64,000 bases of DNA from JBGSMF01 sp964651475 (GTDB lineage Bacteria; Chloroflexota; Anaerolineae; Fen-1058): NCBI GenBank assembly GCA_964651475.1, contig CAZYXV010000007.1, positions 1-64,000 of the forward strand, given 5' to 3'. Positions 32,722-40,957 of this stretch are shown here, piece after piece. A model generated the notes under the pieces. The model worked only from the letters and a program-made list of their open reading frames with translations. It was not told where the DNA came from and did not search any database. The stretch's first letter is position 1. The number at the start of each line of letters is the position of its first letter. The position numbers were made by a program, and so were the translations under genes.

Positions 32722-34842
32722 ATGACGAAATATCGCATTGAACAACACCCCATCTTGCCGGTAGAGCCGCGCGAGGGCGTGGCGTTCTATTGGCAAGGGC
32801 AGGAACTGATGGCTAAAGCCGGTGAAACCATCGCTTCTGCTCTGTTTGCCCACGGCATCCGCGCCTTTGGGCGCCACCCCAAAGACGGATCGCCGCAGGG
32901 CATCTTTTGCGCCAACGGCCAATGCGCCCAATGCCTGGTATTGGCCGACGGCAAACCGGTCAAATCGTGCATGGAATTGGTCCAACCCGGCCTGCGGGTG
33001 GAACCGGCCGACGGCCTGCCGACTTTGCCGCCGGTGGACCAGGTACCCGCCACGCGCGAGGTTGAAGAAATCGCCGTGCCGGCGCTCATCATCGGCGGAG
33101 GCCCGGCCGGCCTTTCGGCGGCGATTGAATTGGGCAAGCTCGGCATAGAGACGCTGTTGATAGATGACAAGCACCGCCTGGGCGGCAAGCTGGTGCTGCA
33201 AACCCACCGTTTTTTTGGCTCGATCAACGCCGTGTACGCCGGCACGCGCGGCATTGACATCGCCGCCAAGCTGGAAAACCAGGCACGCGAGCTGGACAGC
33301 GTGCGCATCTGGCTGAACAGTACCGCGCTGGCCGTGTTTAGCGATCACAAGGTCGGCGTCTTGCGCAACGGAGATGCCTACGCGCTGGTCAGGCCGCAGG
33401 TCTTGCTGGTGGCGGCGGGCGCGCGCGAAAAGTCGCTGGCCTTTAGGGGCAACACGCTGCCGGGCGTGTACGGCGCAGGCGCGTTCCAGACCCTGGTCAA
33501 CCGCGATCTGATTAAACCCACCGAGCGGCTGTTCATCGTCGGCGGGGGCAACGTGGGGCTGATCGCCGGCTACCACGCGCTGCAAGCGGGCATCAATGTG
33601 GTGGGGCTGGTAGAGGCGCTCCCCGAGTGCGGCGGCTACAAAGTGCACAAAGACAAGCTGGCGCGCTTTGGCGTGCCGATTTACACCTCGCACACCATTC
33701 TCAGCGCCAATGGCCAGGAGTCGGTCGAATCGGTGACGATTGCCCAGGTAGATAATCGCTTTCAGCCCGTCCCGGGCACGGAAAAGTCTTTCGAGTGCGA
33801 TACAGTGCTCATCGCCGTCGGCCTGGATTCGGTCAACGAGTTTTATCTCAAAGCCAAGGCATTTGGCGTGACGGCGTTCGCGGCCGGCGATGCAGAAGAA
33901 GTGGCCGAGGCGTCGGCGGCCATGTTTTCGGGCAAGATCAAGGGGCTGGAAGTGGCGCAAGCCCTGGGGCGCAACGTGGGCGAGATCCCCACCGACTGGT
34001 ATCGCACAGCGGAAATCCTCAAGTCCAAGCCTGGCCAGGTGGTCAAGGAGCGCATCCCCGAAGCCGAAAGCGGCGTGTTCCCGGTTTTTCATTGCTCGCA
34101 AGAAATCCCGTGCGACCCCTGCACGTCGGTCTGCGCGCAAGGGGCGATTTACATTGATCCGAACGACATCCGCAAATTGCCCGCTTTTATTGCCGAGCAG
34201 TTGGGCAAGCGCTGCACCGGCTGCGAAAGGTGCGTCACCATCTGCCCCGGCCTGGCCATCACGCTGGTGGACTATCGCAAAGACGCCGAAAATCCGACCG
34301 TGACCATCGCCTACGAATTTCTAAAAGAAACCATCAAGACGGGCGATGTGATAACGGTGCTCGACGCCGAAGGCGAGGTGTTGGGCAATGTGGAAGTGAC
34401 GAATGTCAAGGCCATCAAGGCCAATGACCGCACCGTCGCTGTCAAGGTCAGGGCGCCCAAGGACTATGCCAAACGCATCGCCGGCATCCGCGTCCAGGAA
34501 GAGTGGGTGGCCGAGCCAATGGATCATTACGTCCAGCGCATCACCGATGACACCATCGTCTGCCGCTGCGAGCGGGTGACGGCCGGCGAAATCCGCGAAC
34601 TGATCCGGCAAGGCTATCGCGACATCAACGAGCTCAAGGCCGTGCTGCGCGCTGGCATGGGGTCGTGCGGCGGCAAGACGTGCACGCCGCTGGTTCAACG
34701 CCTCTTTCGCGACGAAGGCATTCCGATGACCGAGGTGGTAGACAATACCCGCCGCCCGTTGTTCATCGAAGTGCCGCTGGGCGTTTTTGCCGGCGTGACG
34801 GAGGCAAGCCTCCCTCAAGATTTTGGCCGAGGCGAACCATGA
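32722..34842 (+). CDS. Fe-S flavoprotein, fused alpha-type subunit of an amino-acid/opine-type dehydrogenase
   Basis: 706 residues combining modules usually split among two or three subunits. An N-terminal 2Fe-2S plant-type domain (C63, C68, C71, C83) leads to a FAD-binding Rossmann fold (GGGPAGLSAA, about 121-130) and a second nucleotide fold (VGGGNVGLIAG, about 270-280). A 2x[4Fe-4S] ferredoxin region follows (C464, C467, C471 and C498, C501, C504, C508), then a C-terminal BFD-like [2Fe-2S] domain (CRCERV ... GMGSCGGKTC, about 614-655). Homologs act with a DadA-like subunit on D-amino acids, hydroxyproline, opines or glycine (HcnBC, LhpEF, OoxAB types). The partner follows directly. RBS GAGG before ATG. 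Electrons probably pass from FAD through the Fe-S chain to an unknown acceptor. Confidence 0.85.
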   Translation: MTKYRIEQHPILPVEPREGVAFYWQGQELMAKAGETIASALFAHGIRAFGRHPKDGSPQGIFCANGQCAQCLVLADGKPVKSCMELVQPGLRVEPADGLPTLPPVDQVPATREVEEIAVPALIIGGGPAGLSAAIELGKLGIETLLIDDKHRLGGKLVLQTHRFFGSINAVYAGTRGIDIAAKLENQARELDSVRIWLNSTALAVFSDHKVGVLRNGDAYALVRPQVLLVAAGAREKSLAFRGNTLPGVYGAGAFQTLVNRDLIKPTERLFIVGGGNVGLIAGYHALQAGINVVGLVEALPECGGYKVHKDKLARFGVPIYTSHTILSANGQESVESVTIAQVDNRFQPVPGTEKSFECDTVLIAVGLDSVNEFYLKAKAFGVTAFAAGDAEEVAEASAAMFSGKIKGLEVAQALGRNVGEIPTDWYRTAEILKSKPGQVVKERIPEAESGVFPVFHCSQEIPCDPCTSVCAQGAIYIDPNDIRKLPAFIAEQLGKRCTGCERCVTICPGLAITLVDYRKDAENPTVTIAYEFLKETIKTGDVITVLDAEGEVLGNVEVTNVKAIKANDRTVAVKVRAPKDYAKRIAGIRVQEEWVAEPMDHYVQRITDDTIVCRCERVTAGEIRELIRQGYRDINELKAVLRAGMGSCGGKTCTPLVQRLFRDEGIPMTEVVDNTRRPLFIEVPLGVFAGVTEASLPQDFGRGEP

Positions 34843-34861
34843 GCAGCTTCCAGAAAGGATT

Positions 34862-36028
34862 ATGGCTATGAAGGCAAATTCTCACTACGACGTCATCATC
34901 ATCGGCGCGGGCAGCGTCGGCGCGCCGGCAGCGTTCTTTCTGGCCCAAGCCGGGATTCGCACGCTGGTCATTGACGAACGGGCCAGCGTAGGGCAGGCCT
35001 CTAACAAGGCCGCCATTGGCGGCATCCGCGCCACCCATTCCGATCCCGCCAAGATTCGCCTGTGCCTGCGCAGCATCGAGATTTTTTCGACCTGGCAAGA
35101 CACGTATGGAGACAATATCGAGTGGTACAAGGGGGGCTATTCGTTCGTCGCCTATCGCGAACGCGAGGAAAAAATCCTCCAAGACCTGCTGACTGTACAA
35201 AAAACCTACGGCCTCAACATTAACTGGCTGAACAAAGGCGACTTGCTGCGCGTAATCCCCGACCTCAATCCCAACGGGTTGATTGGCGGCACATTTTCAC
35301 CCGACGACGGCAACGTTTCGCCCTTGCTCGCCACCCACGCTTTTTACGCCCACGCGCAACGGCTGGGCGCCACGTTCCGCTTTAACGAAACCGTGACGGG
35401 TATCCCGCTGGCAGGCGGGCGCGTGAACGGCGTCAAGACAGACAAGGGCGAATATGGCGCGGAACTGGTCATCAACGCCGCCGGGGCGTGGGCCAGGCCG
35501 GTAGCCAGGCTGGTGGGGCTGGATGTGCCCGTCACCCCCGATTCGCACGAAGCGGCCATCACCGAACCTGTGGCGCATTTTCTCGACCCGATGGTGGTAG
35601 ATATCCGGCCCGTGGCCGGCTCGGCCAACTATTACTTTTACCAGCACGCCACGGGGCAAATTGTGTTTTGCATCACGCCCAGCCCCAATATCTGGGGCGA
35701 GGACATGCGCGAAACGAGCGAGTTTTTGCCCATGGTGGCGCGCCGCATGGTGGACCTGATGCCGCGCCTGAAAAACATTCGCGTGCGGCGCACCTGGCGC
35801 GGGCTGTATCCCATGACGCCCGACGGCTTTCCCATCGTTGGCCGGTCAAAAGATGTGCAAGGATACATATTGGCCGTTGGAATGTGCGGCCAGGGATTGA
35901 TGCTGGGACCGGGACTGGGCGAGCTGCTCACCCGCCTCGTGCAAGACAGGCTTACAGAGCAAGATCACGAAACCTTGAAATACATGTCGCCGTACCGCGA
36001 GTTTGCCGGTCAGGAAAAGCTCAAGTGA
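34862..36028 (+). CDS. FAD-dependent oxidoreductase, DadA/HcnC-like beta subunit
   Basis: 388 residues from ATG 34862 (AGAAAGGATT upstream); the frame is open from 34823, but that TTG has no ribosome binding site. The N-terminal FAD fold IIIGAGSVGAPAA continues into a typical DAAO-superfamily substrate domain with GIRATHSDPAKIRL and the second FAD motif GLYPMTPDGFPIVG. It follows the fused Fe-S subunit by 19 bp and should supply the substrate-oxidising site. Likely substrates are a D-amino acid, imino acid or opine. Strong operon pairing, but exact chemistry not deducible. Confidence 0.87.
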   Translation: MAMKANSHYDVIIIGAGSVGAPAAFFLAQAGIRTLVIDERASVGQASNKAAIGGIRATHSDPAKIRLCLRSIEIFSTWQDTYGDNIEWYKGGYSFVAYREREEKILQDLLTVQKTYGLNINWLNKGDLLRVIPDLNPNGLIGGTFSPDDGNVSPLLATHAFYAHAQRLGATFRFNETVTGIPLAGGRVNGVKTDKGEYGAELVINAAGAWARPVARLVGLDVPVTPDSHEAAITEPVAHFLDPMVVDIRPVAGSANYYFYQHATGQIVFCITPSPNIWGEDMRETSEFLPMVARRMVDLMPRLKNIRVRRTWRGLYPMTPDGFPIVGRSKDVQGYILAVGMCGQGLMLGPGLGELLTRLVQDRLTEQDHETLKYMSPYREFAGQEKLK

Positions 36029-36040
36029 TGATTCCAAACT

Positions 36041-36069
36041 CGTAGGGCAGGTTGGCAACCTGCCCTACG
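36041..36069. repeat. 29-bp perfect palindrome after the dehydrogenase operon
   Basis: CGTAGGGCAGGTTG and its exact complement flank one central base (14-bp arms), 13 bp after the stop codon. It can fold as a terminator-like stem without a T run, and looks like a dispersed palindromic repeat. Confidence 0.8.
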
Positions 36070-36075
36070 ACGCGC

Positions 36076-36155
36076 TAAGAATTAAATAACTGGCTCACCT
36101 TGACGCCCGAAGGCGCGTAAACCTATCGGCGCATGGGTAAGTTATCTAATCCTTA
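36076..36155. repeat. 80-bp inverted-repeat element, copy A
   Basis: The ends TAAGAATTAAATAACT and AGTTATCTAATCCTTA are 16-bp imperfect inverted repeats (14/16). A second element of exactly the same length and with matching ends lies at 49203-49282, and both are followed by GCCCTA. Internal sequence has diverged. It is too short to code, so it is a MITE-like or structural repeat. Confidence 0.7.
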
Positions 36156-36159
36156 GCCC

Positions 36160-36306
36160 TAGTACTACAACGAGATTTCGCTCGTTTGTGTCATTGCGAG
36201 CCGCCAAAAGCGGCGAAGCAATCTCCTTTTTGCAGGGTAGAGATTGCGTCGTCGCCCCTGCCCGCGGCAGATGGCTCCTCGCGATGAAAGTCTCGTTGTA
36301 GTACTA
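36160..36306. mobile_element. 147-bp MITE-like element with 16-bp terminal inverted repeats
   Basis: TAGTACTACAACGAGA (36160-36175) and TCTCGTTGTAGTACTA (36291-36306) are exact inverted repeats. Inside is the widespread ATTGCGAGCCG...GCGAAGCAATCTCC motif near 36193-36224. The ends begin and finish with TA, as expected for elements that target TA (IS630/Tc1-type). No transposase is present. Confidence 0.65.
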
Positions 36307-36409
36307 AGGGACGTGGAAAAAATAAACTCTCCCCAAATTCCCGTAGGAGCGCCCTTTGGGCGCATTTCAATTCTGGGGCAGATTTATTCTGGCGCTTTCG
36401 CCTGATTGC

Positions 36410-36565
36410 CGGCACCCTTCGACATCCTTCGACAAGCTCAGGATGCAAAGCTCATTCTTCGACAAGCTCAGGATGCTTGCCGCCAGGGCAGCCACCCTGA
36501 GCCAGTCGAAGGGTGCATCCTGAGCAAAGTCGAAGGGTGCATCCTGAGCAAAGTCGAAGGGTGAC
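36410..36565. repeat. Cluster of CTTCGACAAGCTCAGGATG-type repeats in both orientations
   Basis: Two units in one orientation (TTCGACAAGCTCAGGATGC, near 36429 and 36459) are followed by inverted copies with tandem GTGCATCCTGAGCAAAGTCGAAGG units (36512-36560). The unit is a very common intergenic repeat in bacterial genomes. The cluster can fold into long hairpins. No coding sequence is present. Confidence 0.8.
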
Positions 36566-36620
36566 TGCCAAATACTCACCCCCAAACTGAAATACACCCC
36601 TTCCGCACTTCATCCCTTAC

Positions 36621-36650
36621 TTGACTTGCCGGGTTAGCTTGTAGTATGAT
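36621..36650 (+). promoter_or_regulatory. Probable sigma-70-type promoter for the TPR-WD40 pair
   Basis: TTGACT (36621-36626), an 18-nt spacer and TATGAT (36645-36650). A start near 36657 would give a leader of about 170 nt before GTG 36829. The leader shows no clear structure. Confidence 0.5.
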
Positions 36651-36828
36651 GTATATGGTAACCCGACTGTGGCTTTCGCGACGTTTAAATTCGTTCCACT
36701 CCTCTGCAGGCTATGCAACAAGCCCGGTGCGGCATACCCTACACCACAGCCACTTTACCTCAACCTCCACCAAGCAAGGTCAAGCATGTGGTTCTTTGAT
36801 GCCACAGTGAAATGGGCCGGAGGGTACT

Positions 36829-38439
36829 GTGTATAACCCGAATGGCAGAAAACAACCAAACGAGCACCAGGCCAGCCAACCCGCCCTTCAATCAGATGAA
36901 ATTGCCTCGGAGGCGCCGGCGAGGCGAACCCGGCCGCACATTGTTCTGGTTTTATCCATCCTTGTTCTGGTGATTGTGGGATATTGGGGATACGTTACGC
37001 TTGGGCAGCGTCAGGTCGCTGCCGCGATGGCAGCCTACCAATCAGGCGATTGTCGAGCGGCGTGGCTTGGCCTTGCGCGCGCGAGCCGTGTCTACAAACT
37101 CGCCGCCGGTGTAAATAGCACCCGGACGGAGGAGCGTATGACCGAATGCGCTATGCTCATCTTTGCCGAAAACTCTCGCCAGCGCGGCGAGTACGCTGAC
37201 GCTACAACCGCCTACATGGCATACCTTCAACTCTACGGTGATGGCGATTTACATCCATCCATTCGCCAGGCGGTTGCCGAGACGTATGGTGATTGGGCCA
37301 TTCAATTGCACAATACAGGCGAGTACGAGGCAGCTCTTGACAAATACCACCATCTTGTCAACGAGCATCCTGACACACCCGCAGCGCAAAAGGCCCCTGA
37401 ACAGATGGCAGAGATGTACATGGATTGGGCAATGGCGCTTGAGAAGCAGGGTGATTACCAGGCCGCCATCGCTCGATATCAGACGGTCCTGGATGCGTAC
37501 CCGGATGTAGTGGCGGCCAAACAGGCGGCCGACTCGATGGTTACGGCATATATGGATTGGGCGGCCGATCTGCGGGCCACGGGTGATTACGAGGCCGCGC
37601 TTGCGCACTATCAGGTTATTCTCGACGAGCCGGCTGATACACCCGCCGTCGGGCAGGCCGCTGTGCTGGCAGCCGAAACGTTTCGCGAGTGGATGACGCA
37701 TTTGATCGAGGCCGGTCACCGCCGCGAGGCTCTGCACAAATGCCAGGTTCTATTGCAGCAGTTCCCCAACACGCCCGCTGCCGATCAAGCTCGCGCGACG
37801 CTATCCACTCTATACGTGCAAGCCACGCAGCTTTTGACTGTAGAAACGTATTGCCAGGCTATTCCCCTGCTCAGGGACCTGGCAGAGGTGGATTTCTTAA
37901 TGACGACGGAGGCCGACCCCGCTTTGCTCAAGGCATTGCACGGCTGCAGCGCCGCCAAGTTTCAAGCAAGGCAATACGCCGAGGCGATTGATTTGCTTGA
38001 GGAAATCCTTTCCGCGTATTCGCCGTCTGATCCGTTGGTGCAAGCATCTAGAGCACTGTGGATAGACGCTCGCGTCGCCCGCTTGCAAGCGAGTGTAAAG
38101 TCAACCTTATCCGCGCCCGCGATGGTGGGCAGCACATTGCCGGATACGGCCCTCGTCGTCATCAGCAATGATTCGCCGGAGCGTGTAGAGATTCTTTTTA
38201 GCGGGCCGGGTTCTCGCTCGGTCGCGATCGAGCCTTGCCAGGCTTGCCAGACTTGGGGAGATACTCCCCGCTATTGCGCACAAGAAGGTCCTGAAGTAAT
38301 AATGAGTTTGCCGCCGGGCGAGTACGCGGTGGCCGTCATAGCACATCATCTCAAAGCGCCGCCGCTGGTGGGAACCTGGACATTGGGTGGTGGAAGCAAA
38401 TATTTCCTTTGTCTATTTGCTCTGACGCCCTCCTGGTGA
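36829..38439 (+). CDS. Membrane-anchored TPR-repeat protein
   Basis: 536 residues. A cytoplasmic tail (1-36) precedes one TM helix (about 37-57). An outside region has about eight TPR-like helical hairpins (about 60-430; repeated DWAIQLHNTGEYEAALDKY, DWAMALEKQGDYQAAIARY and DWAADLRATGDYEAALAHY units with DTPAA linkers). The C-terminal beta-rich domain (about 445-536) contains paired cysteines (CQACQTW, then YC) and no known fold. GTG 36829 has GGAGGG 6 nt upstream. It lies 13 bp before the WD40 lipoprotein gene, so the two are probably a scaffold pair at the cell envelope. Function unknown. Confidence 0.75.
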   Translation: MYNPNGRKQPNEHQASQPALQSDEIASEAPARRTRPHIVLVLSILVLVIVGYWGYVTLGQRQVAAAMAAYQSGDCRAAWLGLARASRVYKLAAGVNSTRTEERMTECAMLIFAENSRQRGEYADATTAYMAYLQLYGDGDLHPSIRQAVAETYGDWAIQLHNTGEYEAALDKYHHLVNEHPDTPAAQKAPEQMAEMYMDWAMALEKQGDYQAAIARYQTVLDAYPDVVAAKQAADSMVTAYMDWAADLRATGDYEAALAHYQVILDEPADTPAVGQAAVLAAETFREWMTHLIEAGHRREALHKCQVLLQQFPNTPAADQARATLSTLYVQATQLLTVETYCQAIPLLRDLAEVDFLMTTEADPALLKALHGCSAAKFQARQYAEAIDLLEEILSAYSPSDPLVQASRALWIDARVARLQASVKSTLSAPAMVGSTLPDTALVVISNDSPERVEILFSGPGSRSVAIEPCQACQTWGDTPRYCAQEGPEVIMSLPPGEYAVAVIAHHLKAPPLVGTWTLGGGSKYFLCLFALTPSW

Positions 38440-38452
38440 AAAGGGGGCAACG

Positions 38453-40786
38453 ATGTCTGCCGGCAAAATTTCGCTCGCTATCGGTCTTGGTTTGATCGCG
38501 CTACTGGCTGCGTGCGGCGGCATGGTATCGGGGACAGTAGATGATCAGATTGAGCAAACAGCACTACCGCTCGTAGAAACCCGCCGGGCTGGCCTGTCGG
38601 CGGTCCCATCCGCGCCGCTCCCCACGTGGGCGCCGCTGCCAACATACGCGCTGGCGCCGGTCGCGCCTGCTACAATGCCAACGTCGCCTGTTGCCATCAC
38701 CGCCGCGAGCGCGGATGCGGTGGTTCAACAGGCTCGCTGGGGTAAAGGCAGAGCCAGCGATGCGGCGTGGGCGCCGGCCGGCAACATTCTCGCTATCGCA
38801 TCTACTTTGGGCATTTACCTCTACGACGCGGGAGCGCTGGCGGAATTGAAATTAATCGAGACCGACGTTCCCATGGAAAGAGTAGCTTTTTCTCCTGATG
38901 GCCAGCTACTGGCTTCCGCGGGCGCTTACACGAGCCATACAGTGTGGCTCTGGCGGGTTTCTGACGGATCGCTCGTGCACGCTCTGAAAGGCCACACGGC
39001 GCGCGTATGGGACGTGGCCTTTTCTCCTGACGGAACGCTGCTGGCCTCCGGCTCGGAAGATAACACGGTGCGCGTGTGGCGCGTGGGCGACGGCGAGCTC
39101 GTGCAAACGCTCAAGGGCGCCGAGGGGCCATTTCATTACACCGACGATTCAATCGAAGGCTCGATCATGCTCAGCGTGATGTTTTCTCCTGATGGGCAGA
39201 GGGTCGCCGCCGGGTCGTGGCGAGGCGATGCGCGCGTGTGGCGCGTGGCCGATGGCGAGTTGCTGCACACACTGCATCACGACTATTGGCTGTACGGCCT
39301 GAGCTTTTCGCCGGACGGCGCAATTCTGGCGACGGCTTCGGAATCGGATAAAGAGATAAGGCTATGGCGCGTGTCCGATGCAAGTCTGCTCAACACATTG
39401 AGCGGGCATACCGATGATGTGCGCAGCCTGGCTTTCAGTCCAGATGGCACGTGGCTGGCCTCGGGCGGTCAAGACAATACTGTCCGGCTGTGGCAAATCC
39501 CCGAAGGCAAACTTGCAAACACCCTGGAGGGGCATCGGGGCACAGTGACGCGTGTGGCGTTTTCCCCCGATGGAAGATCGCTGGTCTCGATTGGAGCATC
39601 GGGAGATTACTCGGCCAGGTTGTGGCGCACCTCAGATGGCAAGCTCTTGCACGTGCTTCGAGAGTATGCCGGGTCTGTGGAAGACGCCGCGGTTTCTCCA
39701 GACGGAAACCTGGTGGCTGTGGCGGGAATGGGTGGAAGTAATACGGCATCATTGTTACGCCTGGAGGATGGAACGGCGGTGCGCGTGATGGAAGGGCACG
39801 AGGGCAATGTGACCAGCGTCGCTTTCAGCCCAGACGGCCTGCTCGTGGCCTCCGGCTCGGCAGATAAAACCATCCGTCTGTGGCAGGTTGCCGATGGCTC
39901 GCTCAAGCGCACGCTCGAAGGCCATACCGGATGGATAAACTGCCTGGCTTTTAATTCAGCGCATGTTCTCGCTTCGGGGTCGAGCGATCACACAGTGCGC
40001 CTGTGGGACACTTTGAGTGGGGAACTGCTGCGCACATTGACGGGGCACAGCGGCGAGATGGCCGATGTGGCATTTTCACCGGACGGGGCATGGTTGGTTT
40101 CTGCGGGTGGATACGATGATAACGCCGCGCGCCTGTGGCGCGTAAGCGATGGCAATCACGTACGCACTTTAATGGGCAACCTGGGCGACTCGATGCTGGC
40201 GCTTGCCTTTAGCCCCGATGGAGAAACGCTGGCGACAGGGAATGGGTGGCAAGTCAATGCCGTGCGGCTATGGGACATTCCAGATGGCGTGCTGCGCTAC
40301 GCCGTGCAGAGATATAAAACGATCTATAGTTTGGGGTTTTCAACAGACGGCTCCCTGCTGGCCATGGGAACGGGCAACCAGATCGAGTTGTGGAGATTGG
40401 GCGACGGCGCGTTGGTTCAAACGCTCGATGGGCATACCAGCATGGTGGTTGCCCTTGCCTTTACGCCAGATGGAACGCAATTGATCTCTGCTTCGCGAGA
40501 CGGCACGGTGCGGCTATGGGGCGTGAGACCGGGAGCGCCGGCAACCGCGCTCTCCACGGCTACCCCCATCGCCGGGTCATTAGCCGCCTTGCCGGTGCCC
40601 AGGCCCACGCTGCCCCCGCCGGCTTACGCCGCGACGCCTTTCCCTGAATGGCGCCTACCGCCCGTCGTGCCGCCTGCCATTACCCCTTTCGTTATTCCGA
40701 CTTTCAAGCCGCCCAAACCACCCAAGCCACCCCAACCTCCCCCCATACCGACCTTCAAGCCGCCCCAGCCGCCGGGCAGACCATAA
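38453..40786 (+). CDS. WD40 lipoprotein with 14 repeats (two propellers) and proline-rich tail
   Basis: 777 residues. Signal peptide with lipobox LLAAC and an A/P/T-rich linker. Then I count 14 WD40-type repeats (about 95-690; AFSPDG...LASGS...VRLW pattern), enough for two seven-bladed propellers. The tail (about 700-777) is Pro/Lys-rich with PPKPPKPP and PTFKPP, which may cross the wall. RBS GGGGG 6 nt before ATG. Extracytoplasmic WD40 lipoproteins are unusual outside groups such as Chloroflexota. They are usually protein-interaction platforms. The partner is probably the adjacent TPR protein. Confidence 0.8.
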   Translation: MSAGKISLAIGLGLIALLAACGGMVSGTVDDQIEQTALPLVETRRAGLSAVPSAPLPTWAPLPTYALAPVAPATMPTSPVAITAASADAVVQQARWGKGRASDAAWAPAGNILAIASTLGIYLYDAGALAELKLIETDVPMERVAFSPDGQLLASAGAYTSHTVWLWRVSDGSLVHALKGHTARVWDVAFSPDGTLLASGSEDNTVRVWRVGDGELVQTLKGAEGPFHYTDDSIEGSIMLSVMFSPDGQRVAAGSWRGDARVWRVADGELLHTLHHDYWLYGLSFSPDGAILATASESDKEIRLWRVSDASLLNTLSGHTDDVRSLAFSPDGTWLASGGQDNTVRLWQIPEGKLANTLEGHRGTVTRVAFSPDGRSLVSIGASGDYSARLWRTSDGKLLHVLREYAGSVEDAAVSPDGNLVAVAGMGGSNTASLLRLEDGTAVRVMEGHEGNVTSVAFSPDGLLVASGSADKTIRLWQVADGSLKRTLEGHTGWINCLAFNSAHVLASGSSDHTVRLWDTLSGELLRTLTGHSGEMADVAFSPDGAWLVSAGGYDDNAARLWRVSDGNHVRTLMGNLGDSMLALAFSPDGETLATGNGWQVNAVRLWDIPDGVLRYAVQRYKTIYSLGFSTDGSLLAMGTGNQIELWRLGDGALVQTLDGHTSMVVALAFTPDGTQLISASRDGTVRLWGVRPGAPATALSTATPIAGSLAALPVPRPTLPPPAYAATPFPEWRLPPVVPPAITPFVIPTFKPPKPPKPPQPPPIPTFKPPQPPGRP

Positions 40787-40809
40787 TCATATTCAATTTG
40801 TAACTGAGC

Positions 40810-40891
40810 TCACGACGAAGCCTCGGCGGGCGTTACTTACCACGCATAGGCCGCGCCGTCCCGGCGCGGCCAGCGAGGCTGAGTAGTTACT
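40810..40891. repeat. Palindromic GC-rich repeat, copy A
   Basis: From TCACGACGAAGCCTCGGCGG to GAGGCTGAGTAGTTACT. The core GGCCGCGCCG...CGGCGCGGCC is a 10-bp-arm palindrome, and AGCCTCG/CGAGGCT form an outer stem. A second copy, with one mismatch over the first 48 bp, is at 46955. It lies between the convergent WD40 and ClpB genes and may serve as a terminator. Confidence 0.75.
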
Positions 40892-40957
40892 TCAATTTAT
40901 CTCTCCACTGCTCGCAAGGTCACCCACTCACACATTTGCCACACGGTCGCCGAGAAT

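Noticed and set aside
32590..34140. A 516-residue minus-strand open frame over the Fe-S flavoprotein gene
   Set aside because: The plus-strand frame has all family motifs in order; the antisense frame has none and lacks a ribosome binding site.
36410..36565. CRISPR array
   Set aside because: The repeats alternate orientation, have no regular spacers of constant length, and match a known type of intergenic palindromic repeat; no cas genes are nearby.
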